Below, piece by piece: positions 40,989 to 52,795 of a stretch of 64,000 nucleotides of DNA. The position numbers were made by a program, and so were the translations under genes. A model generated the notes under the pieces. It ran no database searches. It had not been told where the DNA came from and saw only the letters and a program-made list of their open reading frames with translations. The DNA is from Trichoplax sp. H2 (Eukaryota; Placozoa; Uniplacotomia; Trichoplacea): positions 1 through 64,000 of the forward strand of contig NOWV01000079.1 in NCBI GenBank assembly GCA_003344405.1, read 5' to 3'. Numbering within the stretch: the first letter of the stretch is position 1; the number at the start of each line of letters is the position of its first letter.

Positions 40989-41754
40989 TAGCAGCGATGG
41001 TTACAAGCACATTTTGATTAAGATTCAATTTGATTGTACTCAATGCCATCATCGATTTAGTATAACCCATAGTAGTTACGTCTTGTTGATGCTATTCTTA
41101 TGTCATACCTATCTAGAGAACTGAATTGTAGCCTCCATGTTGTATACTGCACCTAGGCATAATGAGTTGTGAATTGTACAGAAAATTTTCATGCATTAAT
41201 TGTTTATTTAATTCTAATCCAATTTTTCAATTTGTTTTCCAGTCATTCGTCATTTGGGAGATTTATTGAAATTACGGCAACAAGTTATTGCAACGGCAAT
41301 TGTATACTTTAAACGATTTTATTCCAGGTAGCTTAATATCTTTCCCGAGTCAAAAAATGGGCATACTTATAGGGATATAGATTAATGATGGAGATTTTGC
41401 ATACTTAGTGGCGTAAAGTGATTATAAAAATCAGTAGGCTGGTAGTGTGCCTGTATGAGCTCTAATTTACTAAAATTTCGTGTAATAATAATATCTAAAG
41501 ATAAATTTCTACGAATTTTAGGAATAGTCTAAAATCGATCGCGCCACTACTTCTAGCTCCAACCTGTATTCTATTAGCATCCAAGGCAGAGGTTCGTTTA
41601 TCTAGCCAACTTGCTACTGCCATACGTGTATCTTGTATTCATGTAATTTGCCATACTTTTCAATGATTGATAGGAATGCGGCATTATAAATTCTGGACGC
41701 TTTATAAACGCTTGTACAAATGTTGGTAAGTGTCTGCTAATCTTCCCTTTGGAA

Positions 41755-41868
41755 ATGAACGTTATTACTATTATTATTATGTTAAGTGTGGTTAATGTGG
41801 GAATTGTTACAGTGAAACAAAAGTATTCCAGCTACTTTGGATCAGATTATCCATATAAGATGTCTGTG
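41755..41868 (+). CDS. Possible first exon of a short secreted protein
   Basis: ATG at 41755 opens 38 codons: a hydrophobic signal-like run (NVITIIIMLSVVNVGIVTV), then a Tyr-rich segment (KQKYSSYFGSDYPYK). It ends exactly at a good donor (GTG|GTAAGA at 41869) in phase 0. No next exon could be assigned with confidence before the ORF at 42411. Too short for the usual ORF cut-off. If real, it would be a secreted or peptide-precursor exon; no family recognised. Confidence 0.3.
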
Positions 41869-42062
41869 GTAAGATTTTTATTACGATTTCGGGTTACAAT
41901 GATTGAAGTAATATAACATTGAGGTTTCATACTATTATCAGTAGCTCCTTCATCTGTTTTGTGTTCCTAACTTTTATACTTTATACTTCAAATAAGATAT
42001 TGGAATGCGAGTTTTTCCTGTTGGAACTATTAGTAAGCTGGACATGCTTTATAATTACTATT

Positions 42063-42362
42063 TTAAAATTTTCTACTTCTAACGCATTTCATTCTTTCCA
42101 TTTTCTTACTAGGATTGCTCTCTGATTGTTTTTCATCCATACAGACCTCTACTTCAGTTTGTTGAAGATTTTGAAAAAAAAGACGCACTCTTGCCTTGTG
42201 CATGGTAAATGGAGTAGATGAAATAAAAATGATTTTTAAGTCGTGGCGTTTTTTGTCAACAATCTTCTTTAATGTACATTTAGGAGAGCAATCAACGATA
42301 GCTACAACACCGATATCTGTCTTATGTATCCACCGTATATTATCGCTTTGGGTATAGTTCAT
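42063..42362 (-). CDS. Hypothetical basic 99-residue ORF
   Basis: ATG at 42362 to TAA at 42063, 99 codons in one exon. The product is Lys/Arg-rich with four Cys and no signal or membrane segment; it includes short runs such as CSPKCTLKKIVDKKRH and SKKMERMKCVRSRK. No domain recognised. It lies back to back with the ORF at 42411-42665, with starts 48 bp apart. It could be a real small gene or a chance frame, since the neighbouring DNA is less AT-rich than average. Confidence 0.3.
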   Translation of the reverse strand: MNYTQSDNIRWIHKTDIGVVAIVDCSPKCTLKKIVDKKRHDLKIIFISSTPFTMHKARVRLFFQNLQQTEVEVCMDEKQSESNPSKKMERMKCVRSRKF

Positions 42363-42410
42363 CGAATAAGCAAGAATTAATTACTAATCGTATTCTTCTC
42401 GATATGATTG

Positions 42411-42665
42411 ATGAATAAGCAATGGCCTTTTTTCGTCCTTTTTGTAGCTTGCCTCCATACTGCCTGCATTATACAGAGTATCGATTGCACGCAATGGTTT
42501 GCCGAGTTATCGGTTGATTTAGATTTGTTATTTGAAGTTACACGCCAAATAGTAGCATTATATGAATTGTTAAAAACTTATGAGGAAAGTGCAGAAATGA
42601 AGTCGCTATTAGATAAAATAGCCCTACCAAAAGGAGGAAGGTATGACGGTAAATTGATGAAATAG
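42411..42665 (+). CDS. Candidate small secreted protein or peptide precursor
   Basis: ATG at 42411 to TAG at 42663-42665, 84 residues in one exon. Residues 1 to ~26 form a clean signal peptide (short polar start, hydrophobic core PFFVLFVACLHTACII). The mature part is ~58 residues with a single Cys, an acidic helix-prone stretch (LSVDLDLLFEVTRQIVALYE) and a Lys/Arg/Gly-rich end (PKGGRYDGKLMK) that contains possible basic cleavage sites. Small single-copy secreted peptides are common signalling molecules in early animals; the role here is inference only. No family recognised. Confidence 0.5.
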   Translation: MNKQWPFFVLFVACLHTACIIQSIDCTQWFAELSVDLDLLFEVTRQIVALYELLKTYEESAEMKSLLDKIALPKGGRYDGKLMK

Positions 42666-43823
42666 GGCTGTTTTTCTGTGTCTAAAGATGCTCGTAATAT
42701 GCTTGTCCCCTGTAACATAGCAAGTTGCGTATTCTTCGTACTATTACAATAATTAACAAAGACTTTATCATAACTGTATATGTATACGCCTATATGCAGA
42801 TGAGACCTGTATATTCTGGCAGTATTTCTGTAAAACTATATTGTCTTCAAGACGCGGCAATCTTGTAGCCCCACTTGAACAGAAGAGAATAATGATAACC
42901 GCTGTAAGTAGTCTTAATCAAACGCTTTTGATAGAACTCAGTTTGGGTTTGGTACTGTACCGTCTTCAATCCAATATCCTCGAATGCTCGATGTATAATA
43001 TTACAGGGCAAAATACATTTAATAATTTACGTATCTGTCTTGACTGTTCTCTGTAATATCGACGTTATGTGTCTTGTAAATAATCCGATGTGACTGAAAT
43101 TACTGTAAAAAAAAATGGAATTGCGTGGAATAAAATTTCTATGACTGTCTTCAGCCGTAATGGAAATTATGCTATAGTCCTTTCAATCAACAACTCCAAT
43201 TTTAAAGACTGTGACAAAAAACTTTAATAAATTGTTGCTTTTGAACAATTTGGACAATTATTGTCTCCTACTTGAAAAGCCTATCAAGGCAGTATTTCGT
43301 CACATCCATTCAAGTTGCATTATTATATTAGCAATTAGAATCCAAATTTTATAAATGAAATGTATACAAAATTAAAGTGATTGGACTATCCGGAGTAGAG
43401 CTACCGTCATTTAGAAAAGACGGCAACCACACTTATATGCAGAGCTCTTTAATTAGCAAAACCAACCGCAACGTTAACATTTTTTTCTATGGCCTAACAG
43501 ATCTTACCATATTAAAGTTTTTACAATATTTCACTACGGTACTTTTTAAACTATAGCCACAACAATAGGACTTATGCTGATACGTATACCAATGGAATCA
43601 AGGTGAATCTATTTCTTCACCATGATATGTAAAAACACTGTTATAATAATGACTTACACCGATTGATAAGGCAACGAGTGCATGTTTGCATATGTATAAT
43701 ATTGCGACTATGTGCACATTTTATTTCCTTATACTGTATGACTACATTCGTAGTAAAGTATGGTTTGCATCGTATAAAATATCTTGACTGTTTGCTATTT
43801 AGTAAAACCTTCAATTCATCTTC
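42666..43823. other. Intergenic region upstream of the septin 3' end
   Basis: Short frames only (for example 42841-43056 and 43663-43866 plus), starting at non-ATG codons and without splice support. The right end should be the 3' UTR of the minus-strand septin gene. No RNA gene or repeat seen. Confidence 0.5.
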
Positions 43824-46800
43824 TCACTTGTTCATCATTAGTTCTTTCTTTTCCTTTTCCATTTGAGCTACTAAGAGTTTCATACGTTGTAACTAGAATG
43901 GTCGAAAAAATAATAAGCCATGCCATTCAGTATTGAGTCAAAGCAAGCTGCCTTGCAACTGTGATGTCGACAAACCTCGTCTTCTTTAGCTTTAAGAAGT
44001 TCGTTGGTCTTTTCATCCATATTGTCACGTATGAGCATGGATTCTCGTTTCAGTTTACTACGCGTATTGAACATAGTACACGATTAGATTTCAATACTGT
44101 AATATTGGATATCGACAAGATTCCCATGAAGCATAGCAAGGATATTGCAGTTCTTATTGGAAATTTCTACTTTCCATTTACCTTCTCTGATACGATAAAT
44201 TGCTACTATCACCGCTACGAAGGCGGTTAGCACGGTATTGTTCATATAGAACTTCATGAGTTACTTCTTTCAAATCTTGCATGTGAGTCCTTTCAATATA
44301 CGCGTATGATTAGTTTTAAGGTTATGCAAACCGACGAGTATTAAAGTAAAGGTGCAATTAATCTTCCCATATTACCTGATCAACATGCTTCTCAATTTGG
44401 CAAAATCGCAATGCTCCAAGTTTTCGACTGTCAAGAACCAAGCAAGTAAGTCAAGCGTAAAGCAAGAAGAAAAACGTCCATTCACGTTATCGTCAAGTAT
44501 TTCAATTTCAGCAGCTGCAACAGCTGGTAAATATCCTATTTTAGGGAAACAGTGTATTCTCTAGCATGCTTTACCTTCAACGATGCCCCACGGATATTGG
44601 CGCCCTCGCACTTTTTTACCACGGATATCGTAAAATTTATTACTGCCAACCACAGCAAAAGGCACACTTGACTATGACGACCAGAAAATCCATATAGGAT
44701 ATGGTATAAGTGTATGAAAACCACGGAATAATAGTTGATCAATATCTTACCTTCAATTGATTATTTTCTCTTTTAAATTCTTCATCTTCATCACTATCTG
44801 TTTCGGGAAACGTATATACGTCGATACTATGGGTCCTGATATCGTCTAGAATCTACGATTGACAAGATGAAAAGGGATTTAAAGCAACGTGTATTCAAGT
44901 CTACGAGATGAACATCGATAGCTTTGCCGGCATCGACTAACTTTACGCTTTAGTGTTTTGATTTCATGGGCGGTTAGTGTATCCGATTTGGCAATAACTG
45001 GTACAATATTGACTCGAGTATCTAATCTCTTCATAAATTCTATATCTAACGGTTTTAGTCTAATAAAAGGAAAAACACTTACTTGATCAGTATCAATACT
45101 GTCAAGATAACTTTTTGTCGACAAGGAAAAACTCGTCGAGTATCGCAACTTTGCACGACTTACCCATTTCCAGTTGGGGATATAAAGTATAAGCAGCAAT
45201 GGACGCGTTGATCAGTAATGTTTCTACGATTCAAACCCGATTCATCACTCAAATATTTCTCATATTGTTCATCGATAAATTTGACGATATTGTCCCAACT
45301 GTTAAAATTAGATGGGAATCCATTATGATCTTACTGTAGATTGCATAGTAACATGTCATCGTCATGCATACGCTAAATGTCATTGATATCATTTCGAAAG
45401 CAATCGAACCATTTATCGTTATTTAAAGCATCTCCAAATCCGGGGGTATCCACCACCGATAAGCGTAATCTTACACCCTTTTCTTCAATATCTACGGTCT
45501 GTTTCCGAATTTCCACGGTTTTTTTGATGCGAGCTAAAGAAAATGTATCCGTTATACTGTATGTTAGCATTGATTAATTTTGACACAACATAATTGATCT
45601 TTATGATGCATGTTACTATCGAATAGGAATCTTGCAACACCTTTGTACTCAACTAATCATCTAATGTGGCGCTTAAAAAAATAATTGGGCGTTGAAAGGC
45701 AGACTGAAAGAGTTCCTGCCTCGCACGTCCAAGTTATGTGTCCATCTAGTAAGGCAGGCCACTGCCTACCTTAATCGATCAACTCCCTTTCTACTCTTAC
45801 CTTTTGCATTAGGAATATTACGGTCTGCATACAGATTGGTTTGAAAAAGTGAATCGATTAAAGTGGATTTACCAAGGCCTGATTCTCCAACAACAACAAC
45901 TGTGAATTCAAAGCCTTTCTTGACTGCTTTCCGATGCACTTGGTTGGGCAGATTAGCGAATCCGATATAATCCGGTACATTTTTGCCCTGAAAAAAAGAG
46001 GTTAAAGAGCGGATTGTCATCGAGCTGATAGCTAAAACTGTCATTCGTTGTCGACCATGACTACAGTCGTCTTTCAAGTCACTGGCCACTATTCTACACC
46101 GATCTATCTCATCCGTTCTATCTTCAACTACCTTCGATACCAACATCAACATACACTAAAGCGTTTAACAACAGTCATAACACACAAATTGCTCTACCAC
46201 CAGTTGAAAATGCAAACACAATCCAATGGAATAAACGTTGTTGCCATCCCAGTTTGCATTGCATTTTCTCTCGGTAGACCTACTGTGATTTACGCTGCTG
46301 TAATACAACTTTGTCAATATCATCACACATTCAAAATCAACCTAGATTAAAGTGCTTTACAACAGTCACAACACAGTAACAACACATAAATTGCTCTACC
46401 ACCAGTCGAAAATGCAAAGCAATCCAATGGAATAAACCTTGTTGGCATCCCAGTTTGCCTTGCATTTTCTGTCAGTAGACCGACTCGCATTTAGCCTACG
46501 CTAGGAGAACTTTGTCCATTTCAGCACACATTCAAAATGAAACTAGACTAAAGCGCTTGACAACAGTCACAACACACAAATTGCTCTACCACCAGTTGAA
46601 AATGCAAAGCAATCCATTGGAATAACGTTGTTGGCATCCATGTTTGCCTTGCATTTTCTGTCAGTAGACCGACTCGCATTTAGCCTACGCTAGGACAACT
46701 TTGTCCATTTCACCACACACTCAATCGGCTGTCCAATTTACCTCTTTATCGCCTACAATTGGATTGCAATCGTTCAAAAACAACATCAACATAGTGAGTA

Positions 46801-47422
46801 GTAATAAAGCTATAACTCAATCAACTTATTTTAGCCTATCAACCAAGATACAAGCTATAAAATCCAATTTACCCGAGATTTTTCTTCCCTCCATAGCGCC
46901 ACCGAGCTCTCCTGGTCGAGTATGGGATACAGAAGCTCTGCTACGATTGGGTGGTCAACAAGAAGGTTGGCTGCTATACGAAAGCCTATCTAGGTACTAA
47001 AACATGCGAGAAGTGTATAGAGTAGCGTATAGGATGAAGCGAGAAGTGGTTGGATGGCTGTGCCATAGTGATTGATGGAGAAAGAGAAAATTCTGCCATA
47101 GTATTCGGCGTTTTGGGGATGGCGTAATAGGCTTTAATATGGACTTTAATGGATGATTACGGTAGTCAACCTATCGGCTATCCTCAGACCGTGTCATCAT
47201 GCCCGCGCTCCAACTCTTACTTTGTGCTGGCTATAGGATACTTTGGAAAATAAGTGTATAGAGTATAGAATGGCATACCTGAATGGGTACCAACCCTACG
47301 AGACTCCACACCCTGGCGTCGGACTTCCGGTCAGGCGGACTACCCGGGAGAACGCCGGGATGTCGTTCCATCTGTCTGGGTGATGTCAGCGATTCGCTGC
47401 TACTGGCTTGATTTTCGGACAT
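43824..47422 (-). CDS. Septin GTPase, complete 11-exon gene
   Basis: Exons (minus): 47422-47279, 45987-45801, 45533-45410, 45298-45164, 45059-44942, 44852-44751, 44671-44575, 44427-44376, 44289-44182, 44057-43976, 43892-43824. All junctions keep phase; the total is 1,218 bp, or 405 residues plus TGA. Residues 1-48 are a variable Ser/Pro-rich N-terminus. The septin core follows: [13 protein letters not shown]1 GESGLGKST (82-90), G3 DTPGFGD (139-145), [19 protein letters not shown]4 AKSD (220-223), the septin unique element (VPFAVVGSN ... [10 protein letters not shown]), and a C-terminal coiled coil (RSKLKRESM ... [10 protein letters not shown]). A Thr at ~116 lies where catalytic-type septins keep their switch I Thr, so GTPase activity is likely. 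Septins form filaments at the cortex and division site. It resembles the SEPT2/SEPT7 classes; the subgroup is not assigned. Intron 1 (1.3 kb) carries a minisatellite. Confidence 0.95.
46155..46735. repeat. Three ~195-bp tandem repeats in septin intron 1
   Basis: Units begin near 46156, 46347 and 46548. Each contains TTGCTCTACCACCAG, GAAAATGCAAA, CAATCCAxTGGAATAA, CATTTTCTxTCxGTAGACC and CAxCACACATTCAAAAT in the same order. Copy 2 has an ~11-bp internal insertion (CAGTAACAACA). Adjacent to the array, 46736-46999 on plus is an open frame that includes [20 protein letters not shown]; its meaning is unclear. Confidence 0.85.
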
Positions 47423-47544
47423 TGCTCCACCGCCATCAACCAACTTGCAAAGGGCTCCAGATCGTGCTCAAATTGCACGAGAAAGAATCATCCGGTGTGA
47501 AAGATTTCTACAGTAGAGAAAGAAAGAGATAGAAAGGAAGACTG
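47423..47544. promoter_or_regulatory. Bidirectional promoter interval, septin and rhodanese
   Basis: The septin ATG (47422, minus) and the rhodanese ATG (47545, plus) are 122 bp apart and face away from each other. No TATA box is evident. The interval is purine-rich near the plus start (GAAAGAAAGAGATAGAAAGG). Shared promoter activity is inferred from spacing alone. Confidence 0.5.
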
Positions 47545-49487
47545 ATGGCTAAGGTGTATACCAAGTTAACTCGCTTTACGCTGCTGCTACAAGCTCAACG
47601 CATGTTCATGAGCAATGGCGTCGTTTCTGCTCCACGATACTATCATGCAAGCATTGCATCGCCTGGTTATCCTTTCATGCAGGCTACCAGCAGCCAGCGT
47701 AGAATAGGCCAACGCTTTTATTGCACTCATGACCAGCGTGATTTAACGCCACTACAAGTTAAAACGCTACTGGAAGAGAAGAGCATTTATCTGATTGATG
47801 TTCGTGAACCAGCTGAATTAACGGAGGAAGGCAAAATTAACGGATCGATCAACGTACCATGTAAATAACTATTCCATGCTTCTCCAATCTTAACCTGAGC
47901 TAATGATTTAAATAAAGGATATGTTGTTTTATTGAACGTAGTGGGACAGTTGGTAGAAGCTTTATCCATCCATGATGAAGACTTTGCCATCCGATATGGT
48001 GTCGCTCAGCCGGACAAAGAGAATACCAATTTAGTCTTTTATTGTAAAGGTGGAGTCAGGAGTAATCATGCCATGAAGACTGCAATCTCTCTAGGATATA
48101 ATCGGTAAGTACTGTAAAATAGGAGCAGCAATGTATTAATGGCTATAGCTTAATGGAGAAAAAATGATAGTCTTTACTATCAAGCGATGCAAGGTCTTGC
48201 TTTTGCATCTTCCAATGTCAACAAGTAATTAGTTACTCAAGCGGATCGTTGAGATCACCATGAGTGCAGAAATGTGTTGTCGCTATGTCGCTAGTTCCAA
48301 TTCTTCGTACGATAAGATACTGTAGGAGCAGCAATGTATTGGTGGCTATAGCTTAATGGGGAAAGAATGATAATCTTTACTGTCAAGCTATGCAAGGTCT
48401 TGATCTTGTATCTTGCAATGTCAACAAGTAATTAGTTACTCAAGCGGATCGTTGAGATCACAATGAGTGCAGGACTGTATTGTAGCTCTGTCGCTAGTTC
48501 CAATTCTTCGCACTCTAAGATAGGAGCAGCAATATATTGGTGGCTATAGCTTTAATGGCCAAAAAATGATAGTCTTTACTGTCAAGCTATGCAAGATCTT
48601 GATCTTGCATTTTCCAATATCAACAAGTAATTTGTTGTTCAAGCGAATTGTACTACATAGTAGCGATATCGCCAGTTCCAATTCTTCGTACTGTAAAATA
48701 GGAGCAGCAATGTATTGGTGGCTATAGCTTAATGGGGGAAAAATGATAGTCTTTACTGTCAAGCGATGCAAGGTCTTGATCTTGCATCTTGCATCTTGCA
48801 ATGCCAACAAGTAATTTGTTGCTCAAGCTGATCGTTGAGATCGCGATGAGTGCAGAAATATATTGTAGCTATGTCGCTTGTTCCAATTCTTCGCACTATA
48901 AGATAGGAGCAGCAATGTATTGGTGGCTATAGCTTAATGTTGAAAAAATAATAGTCTTTACTGTCAAGCTATGCAAGGTCTTGATCTTGCATTTTCCAAT
49001 ATCTACAAGTAATTTGTTGTTCAAGCCAATTGTATAGTAGCGATATCGCCAGTTCCAATTCTTCGTCCTGTAAAATAGGAGCAGCGATGTATTGGTGGCT
49101 ATAGTTTAATGGGGAAAAAATGGTAGTCTTTACTGTCTAGCTATGCAAGGACTTGATCTTGCATCTTCCAATGTCAGCGAGTAATGAATGTATTACTCAA
49201 GCGGATGGTGGAGATCACTAGGTAGCCTCCAATTTTCGCTTGTGTCCACTTGACTTCCTTAGTGCAGAAATGTAGTGTACTGTAGCGATGTCGCTAGTTC
49301 AAATTCTTCATAGCGACAATAAAATAGACTACGCGAGTAGAAATTCTTGGCCCAAGATCATCTGAGGCTGCTGCTAGCGATCGATAAACAAGATTACTAT
49401 TGAAGCTTATCCTTATTACAGCATCATTTTTTTTGCAGAGCGAGACACTTGGCTGGAGGAATAGACCAATGGAAAAAAATGCCTTGA
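47545..49487 (+). CDS. Single-domain rhodanese, likely mitochondrial
   Basis: Exons 47545-47860, 47942-48104 and 49439-49487 (TGA), phases 1 and 2 consistent, 175 residues. The first ~60 residues contain no acidic residue and many Arg, Ser and aromatic residues, a typical mitochondrial targeting presequence. The rhodanese domain (~68-172) shows LIDVREPAEL (CH2A-like start), GSINVPL, and the active-site loop YCKGGVRS with nucleophile Cys at ~140, ending in GYNRARHLAGGIDQW. This is the architecture of TSTD1/TSTD3-type thiosulfate or persulfide sulfurtransferases, which move sulfane sulfur to small thiols. Intron 2 (1.33 kb) is mostly a minisatellite. An alternative label is a PspE/GlpE-like rhodanese; the catalytic Cys and six-residue loop favour an active enzyme. 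Confidence 0.92.
48121..49290. repeat. Six-copy minisatellite in rhodanese intron 2
   Basis: Units start near 48121, 48324, 48522, 48700, 48905 and 49077 (172-205 bp each). Each begins AGGAGCAGCAATGTATTGGTGG and runs through GGCTATAGCTTAATGG, GTCTTTACTGTCAAGC, ATGCAAGGTCTTGATCTTGC, CAACAAGTAATTxGTT and CGCTAGTTCCAATTCTTCG. Lengths differ by internal deletions (for example around GAGATCACxATGAGTGCAG). It makes up most of the intron. Confidence 0.95.
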
Positions 49488-49507
49488 ACAAAATTGGATA
49501 TCAGTAA

Positions 49508-50139
49508 CCATGACTGTATGGTGTATAATATATATCGATACTCGTAAATACTCGTCAATCTTGTAACATGAATGTTAGCTGGCTATCACGTTATTATTCT
49601 AAGGTAATAACGATAAATCTTTATTTAATTTAATTAGACTACAGCCGATATCAATAGGATTTATTTGCAAATACTGTAGGAATAGCAAGAGAAGGTTAAT
49701 ATTGTGGAAATACAGTAGAGCATGTAAACACCCGTGTTATTTAGTCAATGACAGATGTCCATCTTGTGCATAGTAGCTAGTTTAAAAAACGAGGATAGAA
49801 GGCAGTCTTTATTAGTCTTAGTAGACTGTTACTTGAATGCATAATAGCTAGTAATCCATGGTTGAGGACGATAGGCAGAATTGTTCTGAGTAGAAATACG
49901 TTTTATTACTGGCATTTCTTACAGTTGTTCTGTTCACGCTAGTTCTCAGCCTTAATAAAGTGATAGTGGTTGAAAAGCTGACTATGCCATATCGTCAAAT
50001 CAATTATTGTTAACTCTATTTTATTCCTACTGGATTTTTGGAAGTTAGTATGACTGTCTGCAAATGTGTAAAAATAATTTTTCAGCTTAGGTGTAGTTCA
50101 TATCTCGATTTCTATTCTAAATCTAATGCTATAACATCT
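49508..50139. other. Short spacer before the satellite
   Basis: It follows the end of the rhodanese gene and precedes the satellite. No coding frame, repeat or RNA gene was supported. Confidence 0.5.
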
Positions 50140-52795
50140 TAAGGCAAGCTTAGACAACCAATACGACATTGACTACTGTGCAACATTCTCAATCTCATTG
50201 CATAAAAGATTGCAACAGCTAGCCCATTTCTTAAGGTTGCATTAGACAACTGCTAAGATATTTTTTATACAGCAGTATTCTTAATCTAATTATACAATTA
50301 TTGCCGTAGCTAGCCCATTTCTTAAGGTTACATTGGACGACAGATACCACATTCTCCACAGTGTGCCATTCTCCATCGAATGGCATAAAATATTACAACA
50401 GCTAGCTCATTTCTACCGTAGCGTTTTTAATGAAACGAATTCATGAACCACTTAAAGAAGATACATTTCTAGTGGTCCATGACTATTAATGTGAAATGTA
50501 TCAACAGCTCGCGCATTTCTTAATATTGCATTGGACAGCAGATAGGACACGTTCTACTGCAGTAATCTTAATCTATTCGTATTGCAGCAGCTACTTCCCA
50601 AGGTAGCATTGCAGGCAACTATTGCGATATTTTCTTCTGCAGCATTCTCAATCTAATCGTACAACCTATTGCAACAGCTACCCCAATCCCCAAGATTGCA
50701 TTTTAGACTACTATTGCTATATTTTCTACCACAGCATTCTCAATGTAATCGTATAACCTATTGCAGCAGCGAACCCATTTCCCAAGATTGCATTTTAGAC
50801 AACTATTGCGATATTTTCTACTACAACATTCTCAATCTAATTGTACAACCTACTGTAACAGCTACCCTACTTCCTACGATTGCATTTTAGACAACTATTG
50901 CGATATTTTCTACTACAGCATTCTCAAAACAATCGTACAACCTACTGCAGTAGCTACTCCATTTCTCAAGGTTGCATTTCTGACTACTGTGCTGTTGTGA
51001 TATTTTCTACTGCAGCGTTCTCAATCTAATCGTACAACGTATTGCAGCAGCGACCCCATGTCTCCAGGTTGCCTTTAGATCACTGTTGCGATGTTTTCTA
51101 CTGAAGCATTCTTAAACCAATCGTATAAGCTATTGCAGTAGCTACCCTATTTCTCAAGGTTGCATTTTAGACAACTATTGCGATATTTTCTACTGCAGTA
51201 TTCTCAATCTAATCGTAAAGCGTATTGCAGCAGCAACCCAGTTTCTCAAGGTTGCATTTTAGATCACTGTTGCCATATTTTCTACTGCAGGATTCTTTTT
51301 AGATTACTGTTGACATACTTTCTACAGCAGCATTCTCAATCTAATCGTATAGCGTATTGCAGCAGCGACCCTATGTTTCAAGGTTGCCTTTAGATCACTG
51401 TTGCGATGTTTTCCACTGCAGCATTCTTAAACCAATCGTATAAGCTATTGCAGCAGCTACCCTATTTCTCAAGGTTGCATTTTAGACAACTATTGCGATA
51501 TTTTCTACTGCAGCATTCTCAATCTAATCGTACAGCATATTGCAGCAGCAACCCCGTTTCTCAAGGTTTTAGATCACTGTTGCCATATTTTCTACTGCAG
51601 CATTCTATTTAGATTACTGTTGCCATACTTTCTACAGCAGCATTCTCAATCTAATCGTAAAGCGTATTGCAGCAGCAACCCCGTTTCTCAAGGTTGCATT
51701 TCAGATCACTGTTGCGATGTTTTCCACTGCAGCATTCTTAAACCAATCGTATAAGCTATTGCAGCAGCTACCCTATTTCTCAAGGTTGCATTTTAGAAAA
51801 CTATTGCGATATTTTCTACTACAGCATTCTCAAAACAATCGTACAACCTACTGCAGTAGCTACTCCATTTCTCAAGATTGCATTTTAGACTACTGTATTG
51901 TTGCTATATTTTCTACTACAGCATTCTCAATGTAATCGTATAACCTATTGCAGCAGCGAACCCATTTCCCAAGATTGCATTTTAGAAAACTATTGCGATA
52001 TTTTCTACTACAGCATTCTCAAAACAATCGTACAACCTACTGCAGTAGCTACTCCATTTCTCAAGATTGCATTTTAGACTACTGTACTGTTGCGATATTT
52101 TCTACTGCAGCATTCTCAATCTAATCGTACAGCGTATTGCAGCAGCGACCCCATGTTTCAAGGTTGCCTTTAGATCACTGTTGCGATATTTTCCACTGCA
52201 GCATTCTTAAACCAATCGTATAAGCTATTGCAGCAGCTACCCTATTTCTTAAGGTTGCATTTTAGACAACTATTGCGATATTTTCTACTGCAGCATTCTC
52301 AATCTAATCGTAAAGCGTATTGCAGCAGCAACCCCGTTTCTCAAGGTTGCATTTTAGATCACTGTTGCCATATTTTCTACTGCAGCATTCTATTAAGATT
52401 ACTGTTGCCATACTTTCTACAGCAGCATTCTCAATCTAATCGTAAAGCGTATTGCAGCAGCAACTCCGTTTCTCAAGGTTGTATTTTAGATCACTGTTGC
52501 CATATTTTCTACTGCAACATTCTCAATCTAATCGTACAGCGTATTGCCGCAGCAACCCCATTTCTCAAGGTTGCCTTTTCGATCACTGTTGCCATATTTT
52601 CTACGACAGCATTCTCAATCTAATCGTACAGCATATTGCAGCAGTCCCATTTCTCAAGGTTGCCTTTTCGATCACTGTTGCCATATTTTCTACGACAGCA
52701 TTCTCAATCTAATAGTACAGCATATTGCAGCAGTCCCATTTCTCAAGGTTGCCTTTTCGATCACTGTTGCAATATTTTCTACGACAGCATTAATT
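50140..52795. repeat. Satellite array of ~92-bp units
   Basis: About 2.6 kb of roughly 92-bp units, near 28-29 equivalents. The consensus order is TTGCAGCAGC(A/T)ACCCC, TTTCTCAAGGTTGCATTTTAG, A(T/C)(A/C)ACT(A/G)TTGCGATATTTTCTAC, TGCAGCATTCTCAATCTAATCGTA. The left end (50.1-50.6 kb) is more diverged. The right end is more uniform and includes half-units near 51290, 51605 and 52390, where TTTAGATTACTGTTGCCATA is inserted. It is open in plus frames for up to 131 codons, but these translate only the repeat, so I do not call genes here. Confidence 0.95.

Noticed and set aside
45377-46350. Plus-strand frames over the septin locus (45377-45577, 46048-46350)
   Set aside because: Antisense to septin G-domain exons or within the intronic repeat; the minus reading has all septin motifs.
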